DNA of 64,000 nucleotides. Source: an uncultured Muribaculaceae bacterium. GTDB lineage: Bacteria; Bacteroidota; Bacteroidia; Bacteroidales; Muribaculaceae. The DNA lies in assembly GCA_910584055.1 (NCBI GenBank), contig CAJTZS010000021.1:6976-70975 (forward strand), given 5' to 3'. Positions 26,117-34,114 of this stretch are shown piece after piece. The notes beneath the pieces were generated by a model, which was not told the DNA's origin, made no database searches, and saw nothing but the letters and a program-made list of their open reading frames with translations. The position numbers were made by a program, and so were the translations under genes. Position 1 is the stretch's first letter. Every line of letters begins with the position of its first letter.

Positions 26117-27786
26117 CTATGGAAATAAGGATTGATAACTTTATAAAGATATACGAACGCAGTTTCATAGAGAATTGGGATTTGCCCGCCTTGTCGAATT
26201 ATGTCACCGGCAAGACCCTGACTTACGGGGATCTGGCCGGGTATATAGCAAAGATCCATCTTTTCTATAAGTCGAGCGGAGTGAAGAAAGGTGCCAAGAT
26301 TGCTCTCTGTGGCAAGGATTCCCCGGAATGGGTGATGGTATATATGGCAACCGTTACCTACGGAGCCGTTATAGTGCCTATTCTTTCTGAATTCAATCCC
26401 GTGGATATAACCCACATCGTAAATCATTCCGGAGCGGACCTGCTTTTTGTATCCGGGGCGATATGGGAACAGGTCGAGCCTGAGAAGCTGTTGAAGGTGA
26501 AGGGCGTACTAAGGATGGAAGATTGGGAATTGTTGTATGAAAACCGAGGGGAGGAGATGTCGCGCAACCTGCGTTTATTGAAACGTAGATTCCGTAGGCT
26601 CTACCCTGATGGATATACCTCGGAAAACGTGCATTATGCAGACCGCTCCAACTCGGAAGTGGCGGAAATCAACTATACCTCCGGCACCACAGGTTTTTCA
26701 AAGGGGGTGATGCTCACCGGGGAGAACCTTGCAGGGAATGTATGCTTCGGGCGCGACACGCAGTTGCATTTCCGCAGTTCGCGGGCCCTCTCTTTCCTTC
26801 CATTGGCTCATGCCTATGGCTGCGCGTTCGACATGCTGACGCCTCTTGCCGTCGGCTCCCATATCACATTGCTCGGCAAAACTCCGTCGCCACGCATACT
26901 TCTTAAAGCATTGCAGGAAGTGAGGCCCAACCTTGTGATCTGTGTGCCTCTTATCCTTGAGAAGATTTATAAGAATCAGATACTTCCAATGATTACCAAA
27001 GGTTCGGTAAGATGGACTCTTGCAGTGCCGTTGCTCGACAATTTCATATATTCCAAGATTCGCAAGAAACTGGTGGATGCATTCGGCGGAGAGTTTGAGG
27101 AGGTGATTGTGGGCGGTGCGCCCCTTAACCATGAAGTCGAGGAGTTTCTGCATAAAATCAAATTCCCGTTTACGGTTGGTTATGGCATGACCGAGTGCGG
27201 GCCATTGATTTCGTATACTCCCTGGCGCGAGTTTATACCGGGAAGTTCAGGAAAGACATTGCCGACGATGGAATCGAAGATATTGTCTGAAGATCCTGAA
27301 AATATTCCCGGAGAGATTTGCGTGAAAGGAACGAACGTGATGAAAGGGTATTATAAGAATCCGGATGCCACATCTCAGGTTTTTGATGAGGATGGCTGGC
27401 TGAAAAGCGGAGATATGGGTACCCGTTCCGCCGACGGCACTCTCTTTCTGCGCGGGCGATCCAAGACGATGATTCTTTCTGCTTCGGGCCAGAACATATA
27501 TCCCGAGGAAATAGAGGCGAAGCTCAATAATATGCCGTTCGTGGCCGAGAGCCTTGTCGTGGAGCGCGATGGTAAGCTCGTGGCATTGGTGTATCCTGAT
27601 TACGACGTGCTCGACCGATTTGATGTGTCTGTCCATGATATGGACCCTACATTGGAGAAGATGCGCAACGAACTCAATAAACTGGTGGCTCCATATGAAA
27701 AAATCTCCAAGATCATATTGATGCCCAATGAGTTTGAGAAGACTCCGAAACGTTCGATCAAACGTTTCCTCTATACTGCCAAATGA
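26113..27786 (+). CDS. AMP-binding acyl-CoA synthetase
   Basis: A 557-residue ANL-superfamily enzyme, probably a long-chain fatty acid-CoA ligase. The P-loop-like YTSGTTGFSKGVML, the adenylation motif VGYGMTECGPL, SGDMGTRSADGTLFLRGR and the C-terminal lysine region KTPKRSIKRFLY are all present. The start overlaps the dehydrogenase stop, with a second ATG two codons later. The pair suggests aldehyde/fatty acid interconversion (inference). Confidence 0.88.
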   Translation: MTMEIRIDNFIKIYERSFIENWDLPALSNYVTGKTLTYGDLAGYIAKIHLFYKSSGVKKGAKIALCGKDSPEWVMVYMATVTYGAVIVPILSEFNPVDITHIVNHSGADLLFVSGAIWEQVEPEKLLKVKGVLRMEDWELLYENRGEEMSRNLRLLKRRFRRLYPDGYTSENVHYADRSNSEVAEINYTSGTTGFSKGVMLTGENLAGNVCFGRDTQLHFRSSRALSFLPLAHAYGCAFDMLTPLAVGSHITLLGKTPSPRILLKALQEVRPNLVICVPLILEKIYKNQILPMITKGSVRWTLAVPLLDNFIYSKIRKKLVDAFGGEFEEVIVGGAPLNHEVEEFLHKIKFPFTVGYGMTECGPLISYTPWREFIPGSSGKTLPTMESKILSEDPENIPGEICVKGTNVMKGYYKNPDATSQVFDEDGWLKSGDMGTRSADGTLFLRGRSKTMILSASGQNIYPEEIEAKLNNMPFVAESLVVERDGKLVALVYPDYDVLDRFDVSVHDMDPTLEKMRNELNKLVAPYEKISKIILMPNEFEKTPKRSIKRFLYTAK

Positions 27787-27919
27787 ACACTTGTGCCGTG
27801 GATTTGTTATACTTCTAAGGAGATGTTAACATTTCCTTGCTTATGACTGGTGACCGTGTTCACCGCTGTCGTTTGCGCTAAGCACAATAATATACTTAAT
27901 TATCAATTATATAGGAATT

Positions 27920-28471
27920 ATGAAAAAGGTATTTATGACATTGGCTATAGCTGCCATGGCTATAAGTTCGCTTACTTCCTGCGGCACCAAGGCCGAGCGT
28001 GAAGGGAGTGCTGAAGGTGAGGCATTGAAGGCTAAGATCGAGAATTGCACGAATCCTGACAGCCTGAAGATGTATGTAGAGGAAGCTCAGGCATACGCTC
28101 AGAAGCTTGAGGCTGAGGGAAAAGGAGAGGAAGCTGAAGCTTATCTGAAAAAAATCGTGCCTGTAGTAAAAGAGAAAGACCCATCTGTTGCAACATATTT
28201 CGAGGAGTTGAAATCAAAGGCTGCCGACGAAGTGGCTGAGGCCAAAGAGAAAGTCGATAGCGTTGCCGGCGATGTCAAGGATAAAGGTGCTGCCGCTGTC
28301 GATAGCGTCAAGAACGCCGGCAAGAATGCCGTGGAAGGTGTGAAGAAAGCCGGTTCGGATGCAGTCAATGCAGCTAAGGATAAAGGTGCCGCCGCAGTAG
28401 AGAAAGGAAAAGAGAAGGTATCCGATGCCGCGCAGAAAGGTGCCGATAAAGTGAAAGACCTCCTGAAATAA
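27920..28471 (+). CDS. Lipoprotein with amphipathic 11-mer-like repeats
   Basis: A 183-residue lipoprotein (lipobox LTSC, Cys 21). The first part is acidic and helical. From about residue 100 it is built of Lys/Ala/Asp/Val repeats (VKDKGAAAVDSVKNAG, then VKKAGSDAVNAAKDKG and similar). These resemble LEA/apolipoprotein-type amphipathic helices that bind membranes or protect against stress. No precise function can be given. It stands alone and converges on the ATPase gene across a perfect palindrome. Confidence 0.7.
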   Translation: MKKVFMTLAIAAMAISSLTSCGTKAEREGSAEGEALKAKIENCTNPDSLKMYVEEAQAYAQKLEAEGKGEEAEAYLKKIVPVVKEKDPSVATYFEELKSKAADEVAEAKEKVDSVAGDVKDKGAAAVDSVKNAGKNAVEGVKKAGSDAVNAAKDKGAAAVEKGKEKVSDAAQKGADKVKDLLK

Positions 28472-28517
28472 ACTCCACAAAAGATATTGCCCTCATCGGG
28501 TAATCCAAAGACTTTCT

Positions 28518-28561
28518 AACTGCACCCCAAAAGTTATTTAAATAACTTTTGGGGTGCAGTT
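28518..28561. repeat. 44-bp perfect palindrome between convergent genes
   Basis: The 22-bp arm AACTGCACCCCAAAAGTTAT (plus TT) is followed directly by its exact complement, with no loop. It sits between the 3' ends of two convergent genes, so it may serve as a bidirectional terminator, although no long T-run follows on either side. It could also be an insertion-element end or target scar. Confidence 0.6.
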
Positions 28562-28573
28562 CATTTTCCTTTC

Positions 28574-29842
28574 TTATGATGTAAGTAACCATTCTGTAGC
28601 GGGAATAACATTTATTGAGTAGCCGTTCTCCTCAACTGTCTCCTGTTCTTCAAAGGTTACAAGCGTAAGGTTATTACATTTTAGTTTCTTGGCGGCATTC
28701 ATCAATCCTCTTATTTCTCTATTGCGTGTCTTTTCAATAGAGATATCGTAGGATACCTGTATTAGCTCTTTTACGTTGCCGTCCTTGGCAATGACAAAAT
28801 CAACCTGCGAGGATGCCTCTTTATAGTAAAAAACATTATAGAATAGCGGTTTATAACGTCGCATAAGTTCGATGCATACAATATTCTCCAGTTTCCAACC
28901 GAGATTTTCCAATGAAAAGGTATCATTGCGCTCAGTAACAAATGCGGTATCAACAACATAAACCTTTTCGTTTCTTACACGATCCTTGCTTTTATATGAG
29001 AATTTATTGACTCCCACCAATAAAAAAGCCTCTTTAAGGTAGGAATAATAATTTTCTGCCGTATGGTTTGACACTCCGAACAGTTCACCTACAGTCTTGG
29101 CTACAAATTCCTGACAATAATTGTCTGCAAGATAGGCCGCTATTCTTCGCAAAGCCTCCACATTCCGAATCTTGAAACGTTTGGCTATATCGTTCTTGAT
29201 GATGGCATCCAATAATCCGTTAATGTAGCCAATGCGATTGCTTTCATTGAACAATTCGGGGAATCCCCCTTGTTGAAGATATTCGTGCAGGGTACGTTTG
29301 CGAAGCCCCTTTGCTTTTGTTGATAGCGAAACTGTATCAATATTCTTCATGGTGCAAAACTCCGAGAATGAGAAAGGATAGAGTTCTACCTTATTGTTCC
29401 TTCCTGTCAGATGTGTACTTAATTCCTTGCTTAGTAATTTTGAGTTGGAACCTGTAATAAACAGGTGTATTTTTTGGCGAAGCAATCTATTGGCAAACAA
29501 TGGCCAGCCATCTATATTTTGAATTTCATCAATGAATAGATATCTGAAACCGCCGTATGTCATATATAGTGCTTCAAGTAAGTGGTCTAAATCGCTTACT
29601 TTCATATTTTCCATTCTGTCATCGTCAAAATTCACATAGGCAAATTCAATTCCTTTTTGTTTAAGGAACATTTCACATAAAGTGGATTTACCGCATCGTC
29701 TTACACCTATTACTACCTGTGCTCTATTGCTCTCCAAATCAAGTTGTGATTCTTCGGGCCGAGGGCATAATTTTGAGTAATCATTGGCCAATAACTCCTC
29801 ACGCTGGTCTGCTATTATTGATAGCAATCTCTGTGTGTTCAT
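28574..29842 (-). CDS. AAA_14/DUF4143 ATPase
   Basis: A 422-residue P-loop ATPase of the AAA_14-DUF4143 type. Walker A is GVRRCGKST (about residues 45-53) and Walker B YLFIDEIQN. Sensor and arginine segments ITGSNSKLL and LHEYLQQGGFPE follow, and the C-terminal DUF4143 nuclease-like domain has YYKEASSQVDFVI with a candidate catalytic Asp. The family is common in mobile and accessory DNA, with unclear function. The coding sequence and flanks look more AT-rich than the neighbours, suggesting acquisition. Promoter and iteron repeats lie directly upstream. Confidence 0.85.
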   Translation of the reverse strand: MNTQRLLSIIADQREELLANDYSKLCPRPEESQLDLESNRAQVVIGVRRCGKSTLCEMFLKQKGIEFAYVNFDDDRMENMKVSDLDHLLEALYMTYGGFRYLFIDEIQNIDGWPLFANRLLRQKIHLFITGSNSKLLSKELSTHLTGRNNKVELYPFSFSEFCTMKNIDTVSLSTKAKGLRKRTLHEYLQQGGFPELFNESNRIGYINGLLDAIIKNDIAKRFKIRNVEALRRIAAYLADNYCQEFVAKTVGELFGVSNHTAENYYSYLKEAFLLVGVNKFSYKSKDRVRNEKVYVVDTAFVTERNDTFSLENLGWKLENIVCIELMRRYKPLFYNVFYYKEASSQVDFVIAKDGNVKELIQVSYDISIEKTRNREIRGLMNAAKKLKCNNLTLVTFEEQETVEENGYSINVIPATEWLLTS

Positions 29843-29862
29843 AATTCATTGAATATTATATG

Positions 29863-29894
29863 CAAAGGTAATTCTATTTCCATAAATAAACAAA
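29863..29894 (-). promoter_or_regulatory. Promoter of the AAA/DUF4143 ATPase
   Basis: On the minus strand a -33 TTTG (29891-29894), a 20-bp spacer and a -7 TACCTTTG (29863-29870) form a very good Bacteroidota promoter. The predicted leader is about 16 nt. The spacer contains one copy of the TTATGGAAATA iteron. Confidence 0.65.
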
Positions 29895-29949
29895 TTTTAC
29901 AATTTATATTTCCATAAATATGTTAATTTTACGATTGCTATTTCCATAA
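29875..29949. repeat. Three direct repeats with 32-bp period over the ATPase promoter
   Basis: TATTTCCATAA starts at 29875, 29907 and 29939, exactly 32 bp apart. The first two units also share ATTTTAC at matching places. In the third unit the box becomes ATTTCC-ATAAC-GGAAAT, an inverted repeat. The 32-bp period is close to three helical turns, so bound protein would sit on one DNA face. Confidence 0.7.
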
Positions 29950-30000
29950 CGGAAATTAGTGTTGTGGAATATGGTTTGTTGCGCGGTCTTTTTCTCCGCA

Positions 30001-30037
30001 AAAATGCGGCGATTTTCACTGAAAATCGCCGCATTTT
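30001..30037 (-). terminator. Terminator after the C69 dipeptidase
   Basis: A perfect 17-bp stem AAAATGCGGCGATTTTC (30001-30017) with 30021-30037, and a 3-nt loop. The A/T-rich ends make it usable in both directions. Confidence 0.85.
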
Positions 30038-30067
30038 ATATAAGAGGGAAAATTTGACAGAGTGTAG

Positions 30068-31717
30068 TTATTCCTTCGGGAGGCGGAAGTGGTCGCCGGT
30101 CTCTTTGACGATGTTTTCGTAGTATTTCTTGTCATAGCCGGGGAAAGAGGGGTAGAGGGGCAGGCCGTATTCACTCTTCTGGAAATTTCCGTCGGCATCT
30201 GTCTTCTTCATGTTACCGTCCATATATTTGACGAAGAGGTAAATCGCCAGGTCGCGGTAATCGTCTGTCGCTTCCTTGGCAACCGCCGCGCCTTCTGCAT
30301 TTACCGCTTTGCTGTAGGCCGCCATCTGTCCTGCCTTCACCATTGCCGCAAGCTCTTTATCTCGGTCCGGACGTGAGTCGCGGAATTTGTCTTCAAGTCT
30401 GTTCTGAACTTTACGGATGTCGGGAATCATCTGGTCGTAACGGTTGTATGCCTGGTTGGCCACAATATTAGTCATCCAGAAGTTTGACTTTGGGTCGAAG
30501 GTATTGATATCGCCGTGAGCCAATTCAGCGGGGATTTCAGTCATGCCGCAATAGAAGGGCATGTATACGGAGGTGTTTGTGTCATCGGTGCCGAACCACA
30601 GGATGCCGCCGACAGGGTCGGGGAGCCAGTTGCGGCTTTGGCTGACGAAACTCCATCCCGTCTGTTGGGTGGCGATCGCACGTTCCATGCAATAGTTCTT
30701 TCCGTCTACTTCATAGTCCATGGGACGCCAGCGGTAGGGCACGTGGTAGGGACCGGCCCCTATGTCGTTTGTCATGTCGAACGGAGTGCCTTCGAAATGG
30801 TCGCGCATGCTCCACTCCATATCCTTGAGGCTGACTTTCTTTTCCGGCACTACATAGAGAGGCATAGGCTCGTCGCTTGTGCCGGCGCACCATGAATAAT
30901 ACTTGTCTGTCTCAGGCGCGAAGCGGCGGAAGTAGCTCCATACGCGGGCGTCGCATCCACGGCGTGTCGAAGCGGTGTGGTTCTCATATGCATCTGCAAA
31001 TGAGAAATCCTCATCCTTGCCGTTGAAATATCCGCGTTTGCGAGCGAATGAGATAACATCCTTGGAGTATTTTACATTCTCTTTGTCCTTCATGTTTACC
31101 TTGCGGATTCGCGGCTCGTTGGCGTGACCGGAGATGGCGTTGTCAGGTATTCGCACGGCAATCCATACCGCCCCTTTTTCAGCTCCCTTGCCTATCATCT
31201 CCATCACCCACACCTCGTCTTTGTCGGCTATAGAGAATGATTCGCCGCTTGACGCATAACCGTATTTGTTGACAATGTCTCCCATAAGGTCAACAGCCTC
31301 GCGTGCTGTCTTGCAGCGTTCGAGGGCAATCTGTATCAGCGAACCGTAATCAATGATCGATTTTCCCGTGGTGTCTTCGAGTTCTTTGTGTCCTCCCCAG
31401 GTTGATTCTCCGATTGCGAGCTGATGTTCGTTCATATTGCCCACCACATTATATGTCTCCGTAGGCTGGGGTATTTCACCGAGGGGTTTGCCTGTGTCCC
31501 ATTCCACAACTTTGCGCATGGATCCTTTCGGATGCTTGGCAGCCGGTGTGTGTGTCAGCATGCCATAAAGGTTGTGGGAGTCGGCGGCATATGTCACCAT
31601 CACCGATCCGTCGGTGGTGGCACCCTTCGCCGCAATTAGGTTGGTACACGCCTCGGATGTCGAGCCCCCGAACCACATCATCGCCGCTACCAGCGAAAAA
31701 CTATAAATCCGTTTCAT
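30068..31717 (-). CDS. pepD: Secreted C69-family dipeptidase
   Basis: A 549-residue Ntn-hydrolase dipeptidase (peptidase family C69). A signal peptide of about 23 residues ends SEA, and the next residue, Cys 24 (CTNLIAAKGATTDGS), would be the N-terminal nucleophile exposed by processing. Family segments NEHQLAIGESTWGG and GESFSIADKDEVWVMEMIG are present. It probably cleaves dipeptides in the periplasm. It is monocistronic, with a promoter box at 31751-31758, a palindrome over the -33 region and a terminator downstream. Confidence 0.9.
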   Translation of the reverse strand: MKRIYSFSLVAAMMWFGGSTSEACTNLIAAKGATTDGSVMVTYAADSHNLYGMLTHTPAAKHPKGSMRKVVEWDTGKPLGEIPQPTETYNVVGNMNEHQLAIGESTWGGHKELEDTTGKSIIDYGSLIQIALERCKTAREAVDLMGDIVNKYGYASSGESFSIADKDEVWVMEMIGKGAEKGAVWIAVRIPDNAISGHANEPRIRKVNMKDKENVKYSKDVISFARKRGYFNGKDEDFSFADAYENHTASTRRGCDARVWSYFRRFAPETDKYYSWCAGTSDEPMPLYVVPEKKVSLKDMEWSMRDHFEGTPFDMTNDIGAGPYHVPYRWRPMDYEVDGKNYCMERAIATQQTGWSFVSQSRNWLPDPVGGILWFGTDDTNTSVYMPFYCGMTEIPAELAHGDINTFDPKSNFWMTNIVANQAYNRYDQMIPDIRKVQNRLEDKFRDSRPDRDKELAAMVKAGQMAAYSKAVNAEGAAVAKEATDDYRDLAIYLFVKYMDGNMKKTDADGNFQKSEYGLPLYPSFPGYDKKYYENIVKETGDHFRLPKE

Positions 31718-31750
31718 ATATGTCAGTTATTATTAATTACATTTCAATTG

Positions 31751-31798
31751 CAAATATACGAAGAAGTCGAGAGTAAAGCAAAATAAATTTTGCTTTAC
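31751..31798 (-). promoter_or_regulatory. pepD promoter with palindromic operator-like site
   Basis: The -7 box is TATATTTG (31751-31758). The -33 TTTG (31779-31782) lies 20 bp upstream and is part of a palindrome GTAAAGCAAAA-taaa-TTTTGCTTTAC (31773-31798, 11-bp arms). A dimeric regulator binding there would cover the -33 box. Confidence 0.5.
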
Positions 31799-31865
31799 CG
31801 AGCGCCGAAGTATATTGGGCGAAGTCAAATATAGGTAAACTTTTGCATATTATACTACAATAGAA

Positions 31866-32047
31866 AATAAAAAACGGGGGTATATCACTACACTCCCGTT
31901 TTTTCCAGATGACCTCGAAATCCTTCGAAGTCAAATGTAGGTCCTAATTCTAATTTAACTATTAATCCATAACTTTACTAATGCAACAATAAATTGTCAA
32001 TGAAACGATATATGCGATTTGCTGTCATTTCTTTATCAAACTATTGG
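31866..32047 (-). ncRNA. Candidate small RNA or attenuated leader between surE and pepD
   Basis: On the minus strand a TAATTTTG box (32052-32059) is followed, about 150 nt on, by a terminator hairpin (AACGGG/CCCGTT arms, about 31872-31902) and a T6 run. Between them is an imperfect stem GACTTCGA/TCGAGGTC (about 31910-31931). No gene longer than 15 codons fits well. The transcript would be about 182 nt. It could be an independent RNA or an attenuated long leader of pepD, which has its own promoter just downstream. This covers most of the 31718-32167 gap. Confidence 0.4.
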
Positions 32048-32167
32048 AACGCAAAATTACAAATAATTAAGTAAAAAACAAAATATATGGGCAAAATAAT
32101 TACCCAAATTTTAAGTTTTCACTCAAATTTTAGTTAAATTTATTAAAATTGCCGTTAGCCGTTTTTG

Positions 32168-32953
32168 TTAGAGAGATTGCTGATATCTTTCCGAGATGCC
32201 GCGGAGCCATTCGGTGGAAGGCGTGACGGGCGCTGTGCGCTCGATGCATATTGGCACGACGGATATGATTCCGTGTGCGAGACACCATTCATCTGTCCGG
32301 TCATTCTCCGGCTCTTCGTTGATATATTCTCCGGTCAGCCAATAGAATTTATGTCCGAATGGATCTGTATATTCCTTGTATTCATCATTCCATTTTCCGC
32401 GACATGCCACTGCAAGACGCATTTCATCGGGAGTCCTGCCGATGTTGGGCACATTCACGTTAAGGCAGATGTCTTCCGGGAGTCCGTGTTCGAGCACTTC
32501 TTTCACAAGCTGGTCAATAGCTTTGAAACATGGTGTGAAATCGGCATCCGCAGAATGGTCGGTCAATGAAAAACCGATCGAGGGGATTCCGAAAGCGCAC
32601 CCCTCCATAGCTGCGCCCATAGTTCCTGAATAGAGCACATTGACTGCGGAGTTGGATCCGTGGTTGATACCTGCGACAACAAGGTCGGCCTTGCGCGGCA
32701 GGATATGATGCATCGCGAGTTTAACGCAGTCGACAGGCGTGCCGCTTACCTTATACATTTTTGCTCCGTGATAGTCCGGAAGCTCGGTAAGCTTGAGGGC
32801 ATCGTTCACGGTTATCGCCATTGACTGTCCCGAGCGTGGGGCGTCAGGGCATACTGCCACTACGTCTCCGAAGGGAAGGAGACGGTCTATAAGACAGCGC
32901 ACGCCTTTGGCGCTGTAGCTGTCGTCATTGCTTACTAATATTAATGGTCGCAC
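32168..32953 (-). CDS. surE: 5'/3'-nucleotidase SurE
   Basis: A 261-residue nucleoside monophosphate phosphatase. The metal site motif LVSNDDSYSAKG (Asp 10 and 11) is at the N-terminus, with APRSGQSMAIT, GTPVDCVKLA and GINHGSNSAVNVLYSGTMGAA following as in the family. It lies directly downstream of the GT2 gene, with a heptamer-repeat gap of about 30 bp. Confidence 0.95.
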   Translation of the reverse strand: MRPLILVSNDDSYSAKGVRCLIDRLLPFGDVVAVCPDAPRSGQSMAITVNDALKLTELPDYHGAKMYKVSGTPVDCVKLAMHHILPRKADLVVAGINHGSNSAVNVLYSGTMGAAMEGCAFGIPSIGFSLTDHSADADFTPCFKAIDQLVKEVLEHGLPEDICLNVNVPNIGRTPDEMRLAVACRGKWNDEYKEYTDPFGHKFYWLTGEYINEEPENDRTDEWCLAHGIISVVPICIERTAPVTPSTEWLRGISERYQQSL

Positions 32954-32954
32954 C

Positions 32955-32994
32955 TTATTTTAATGTTTAATGTGAAATGTTTAATGTGTAATAC
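32955..32994 (-). repeat. Heptamer array from the GT2 stop
   Basis: On the minus strand: TAAACAT, TTCACAT, TAAACAT, TAAAATA. The first TAA is the stop codon of the glycosyltransferase (32981-32983), and the preceding codons (ATT ACA CAT) also look repeat-derived. Confidence 0.65.
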
Positions 32995-33982
32995 TCTTTC
33001 GTCTTTTGAGATAACGCTCGAGGATGGCGCTTTTCTCCGCACCCGGTAGGTGGGAGAGGGTGTCGCGAATGGGGAAGTCGGTATACTCTTTCCTCATTTT
33101 CCTGAAATCCTTGTGGGCGCGTATCACTGCGCGGGCATTCGCGAAATCCAGCTTGCCGACAAACATCAGGAACGCTAAGGAATCGGCCAGCCTGCGGATG
33201 AAAAGTTTCCTTTTTCCTGTTTTTCTCGGTAGGTTCTTGTGGATAAGTAAAAGATTGTTGCGGAAATTTAGATATGTCTTTTTAGGATTCCCTTGCTCCA
33301 GCGACGCACCGCCGACATGGTAGACCGCTGAATCCGATAGCGCGCATATTCGGTAGCCGGCATTAATCATACGACAGCATAGGTCAATTTCTTCCATGTG
33401 TGCGAAAAATAGTGGGTCGAGTCCTCCGAGGCGCAAATAAAGTTCCCTGCGGGTCATCAGACAAGCACCGGATGCCCATGTGATCTCGGCGGGGGCTCCG
33501 TCGTATTGCCCCCGGTCCTCCTCGATGCTGTCGAAGAGCCTGCCTCGGCAGTAGGGATAGCCCAATGAATCGAGATACCCTCCGGCCGCTCCGGCATATT
33601 CAAACTTTTTCCGATCGTGGTATGACATGATTTTGGGCTGCGCCGCTCCCACGTCGGGGTTTTTCTGCATGAACGTCAACAGCGGTTGCCACCAGCCTGG
33701 TGGCACTTCGACATCGGAGTTGAGTAAAACAACGTAGTCATACTGCGCCTCCCTGATTGCACGGTTGTATCCTTCTGAGAATCCGTAATTCTTGTCGAGC
33801 AGGATGAGTTTCACCTCCGGATGGTTCTCGCGTATCCATGCCACGGAATTGTCTGTCGATCCGTTGTCTGCCACAATCAGGTCAGCCTCCGGAGAAACGG
33901 TATATTTCGAGGCGGTGGGGATGAATTTTTTGAGAAGTTCTTCTCCGTTCCAATTGAGTATTATTACACCGAGAGATTTCAT
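32981..33982 (-). CDS. Family 2 glycosyltransferase
   Basis: A 333-residue GT-A fold glycosyltransferase resembling rhamnosyltransferases. The N-terminus VIILNWNGEELL, the nucleotide-sugar motif VADNGSTDNS and the metal motif LLNSDVEVPPGWW are clear, as is the acceptor-side HMEEIDLCCR. It probably acts at the inner membrane in polysaccharide or glycan assembly. No other sugar genes adjoin it, so the acceptor is unknown. The last codons (SITH) merge with a heptamer array. Confidence 0.87.
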   Translation of the reverse strand: MKSLGVIILNWNGEELLKKFIPTASKYTVSPEADLIVADNGSTDNSVAWIRENHPEVKLILLDKNYGFSEGYNRAIREAQYDYVVLLNSDVEVPPGWWQPLLTFMQKNPDVGAAQPKIMSYHDRKKFEYAGAAGGYLDSLGYPYCRGRLFDSIEEDRGQYDGAPAEITWASGACLMTRRELYLRLGGLDPLFFAHMEEIDLCCRMINAGYRICALSDSAVYHVGGASLEQGNPKKTYLNFRNNLLLIHKNLPRKTGKRKLFIRRLADSLAFLMFVGKLDFANARAVIRAHKDFRKMRKEYTDFPIRDTLSHLPGAEKSAILERYLKRRKSITH

Positions 33983-34114
33983 GTGTAATGTTTAATGTGT
34001 AATGAGTAATGTTTAATGTTGAGGCTTCAAGCTTTAGGCATTAGGTTTTAGGCATTAGGTTTTAGGCTTTAGAGCCATCCGTCGAAGTTTCTAATGCCTA
34101 AAGCCTAAAGCCTA
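33983..34114. repeat. Heptamer arrays between GT2 and mtaB
   Basis: On the minus strand, from the mtaB stop: TAGGCTT, TAGGCTT, TAGGCAT, TAGAAAC, then a block close to GAAACTTCGACGGATGGCTC, then more AAAGCCT/AAACCTA units, then an array of ACATTAA/ACACATT units up to the GT2 start. The mtaB stop TAG (34112-34114) is the first unit. The central block matches those at 24314 and 36730. Confidence 0.75.

Noticed and set aside
28518..28561. Remnant insertion sequence
   Set aside because: No transposase fragment or flanking duplication is visible. Kept only as a palindrome of uncertain origin.
29875..29949. CRISPR-like array (three 11-bp repeats, 21-bp spacers)
   Set aside because: Repeats are too short, spacers share sequence, and they overlap a promoter. 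Iterons or operators explain them better.
31737..31934. 65-codon minus-strand frame in the surE-pepD gap
   Set aside because: It spans a terminator and the pepD promoter and has no recognisable features.
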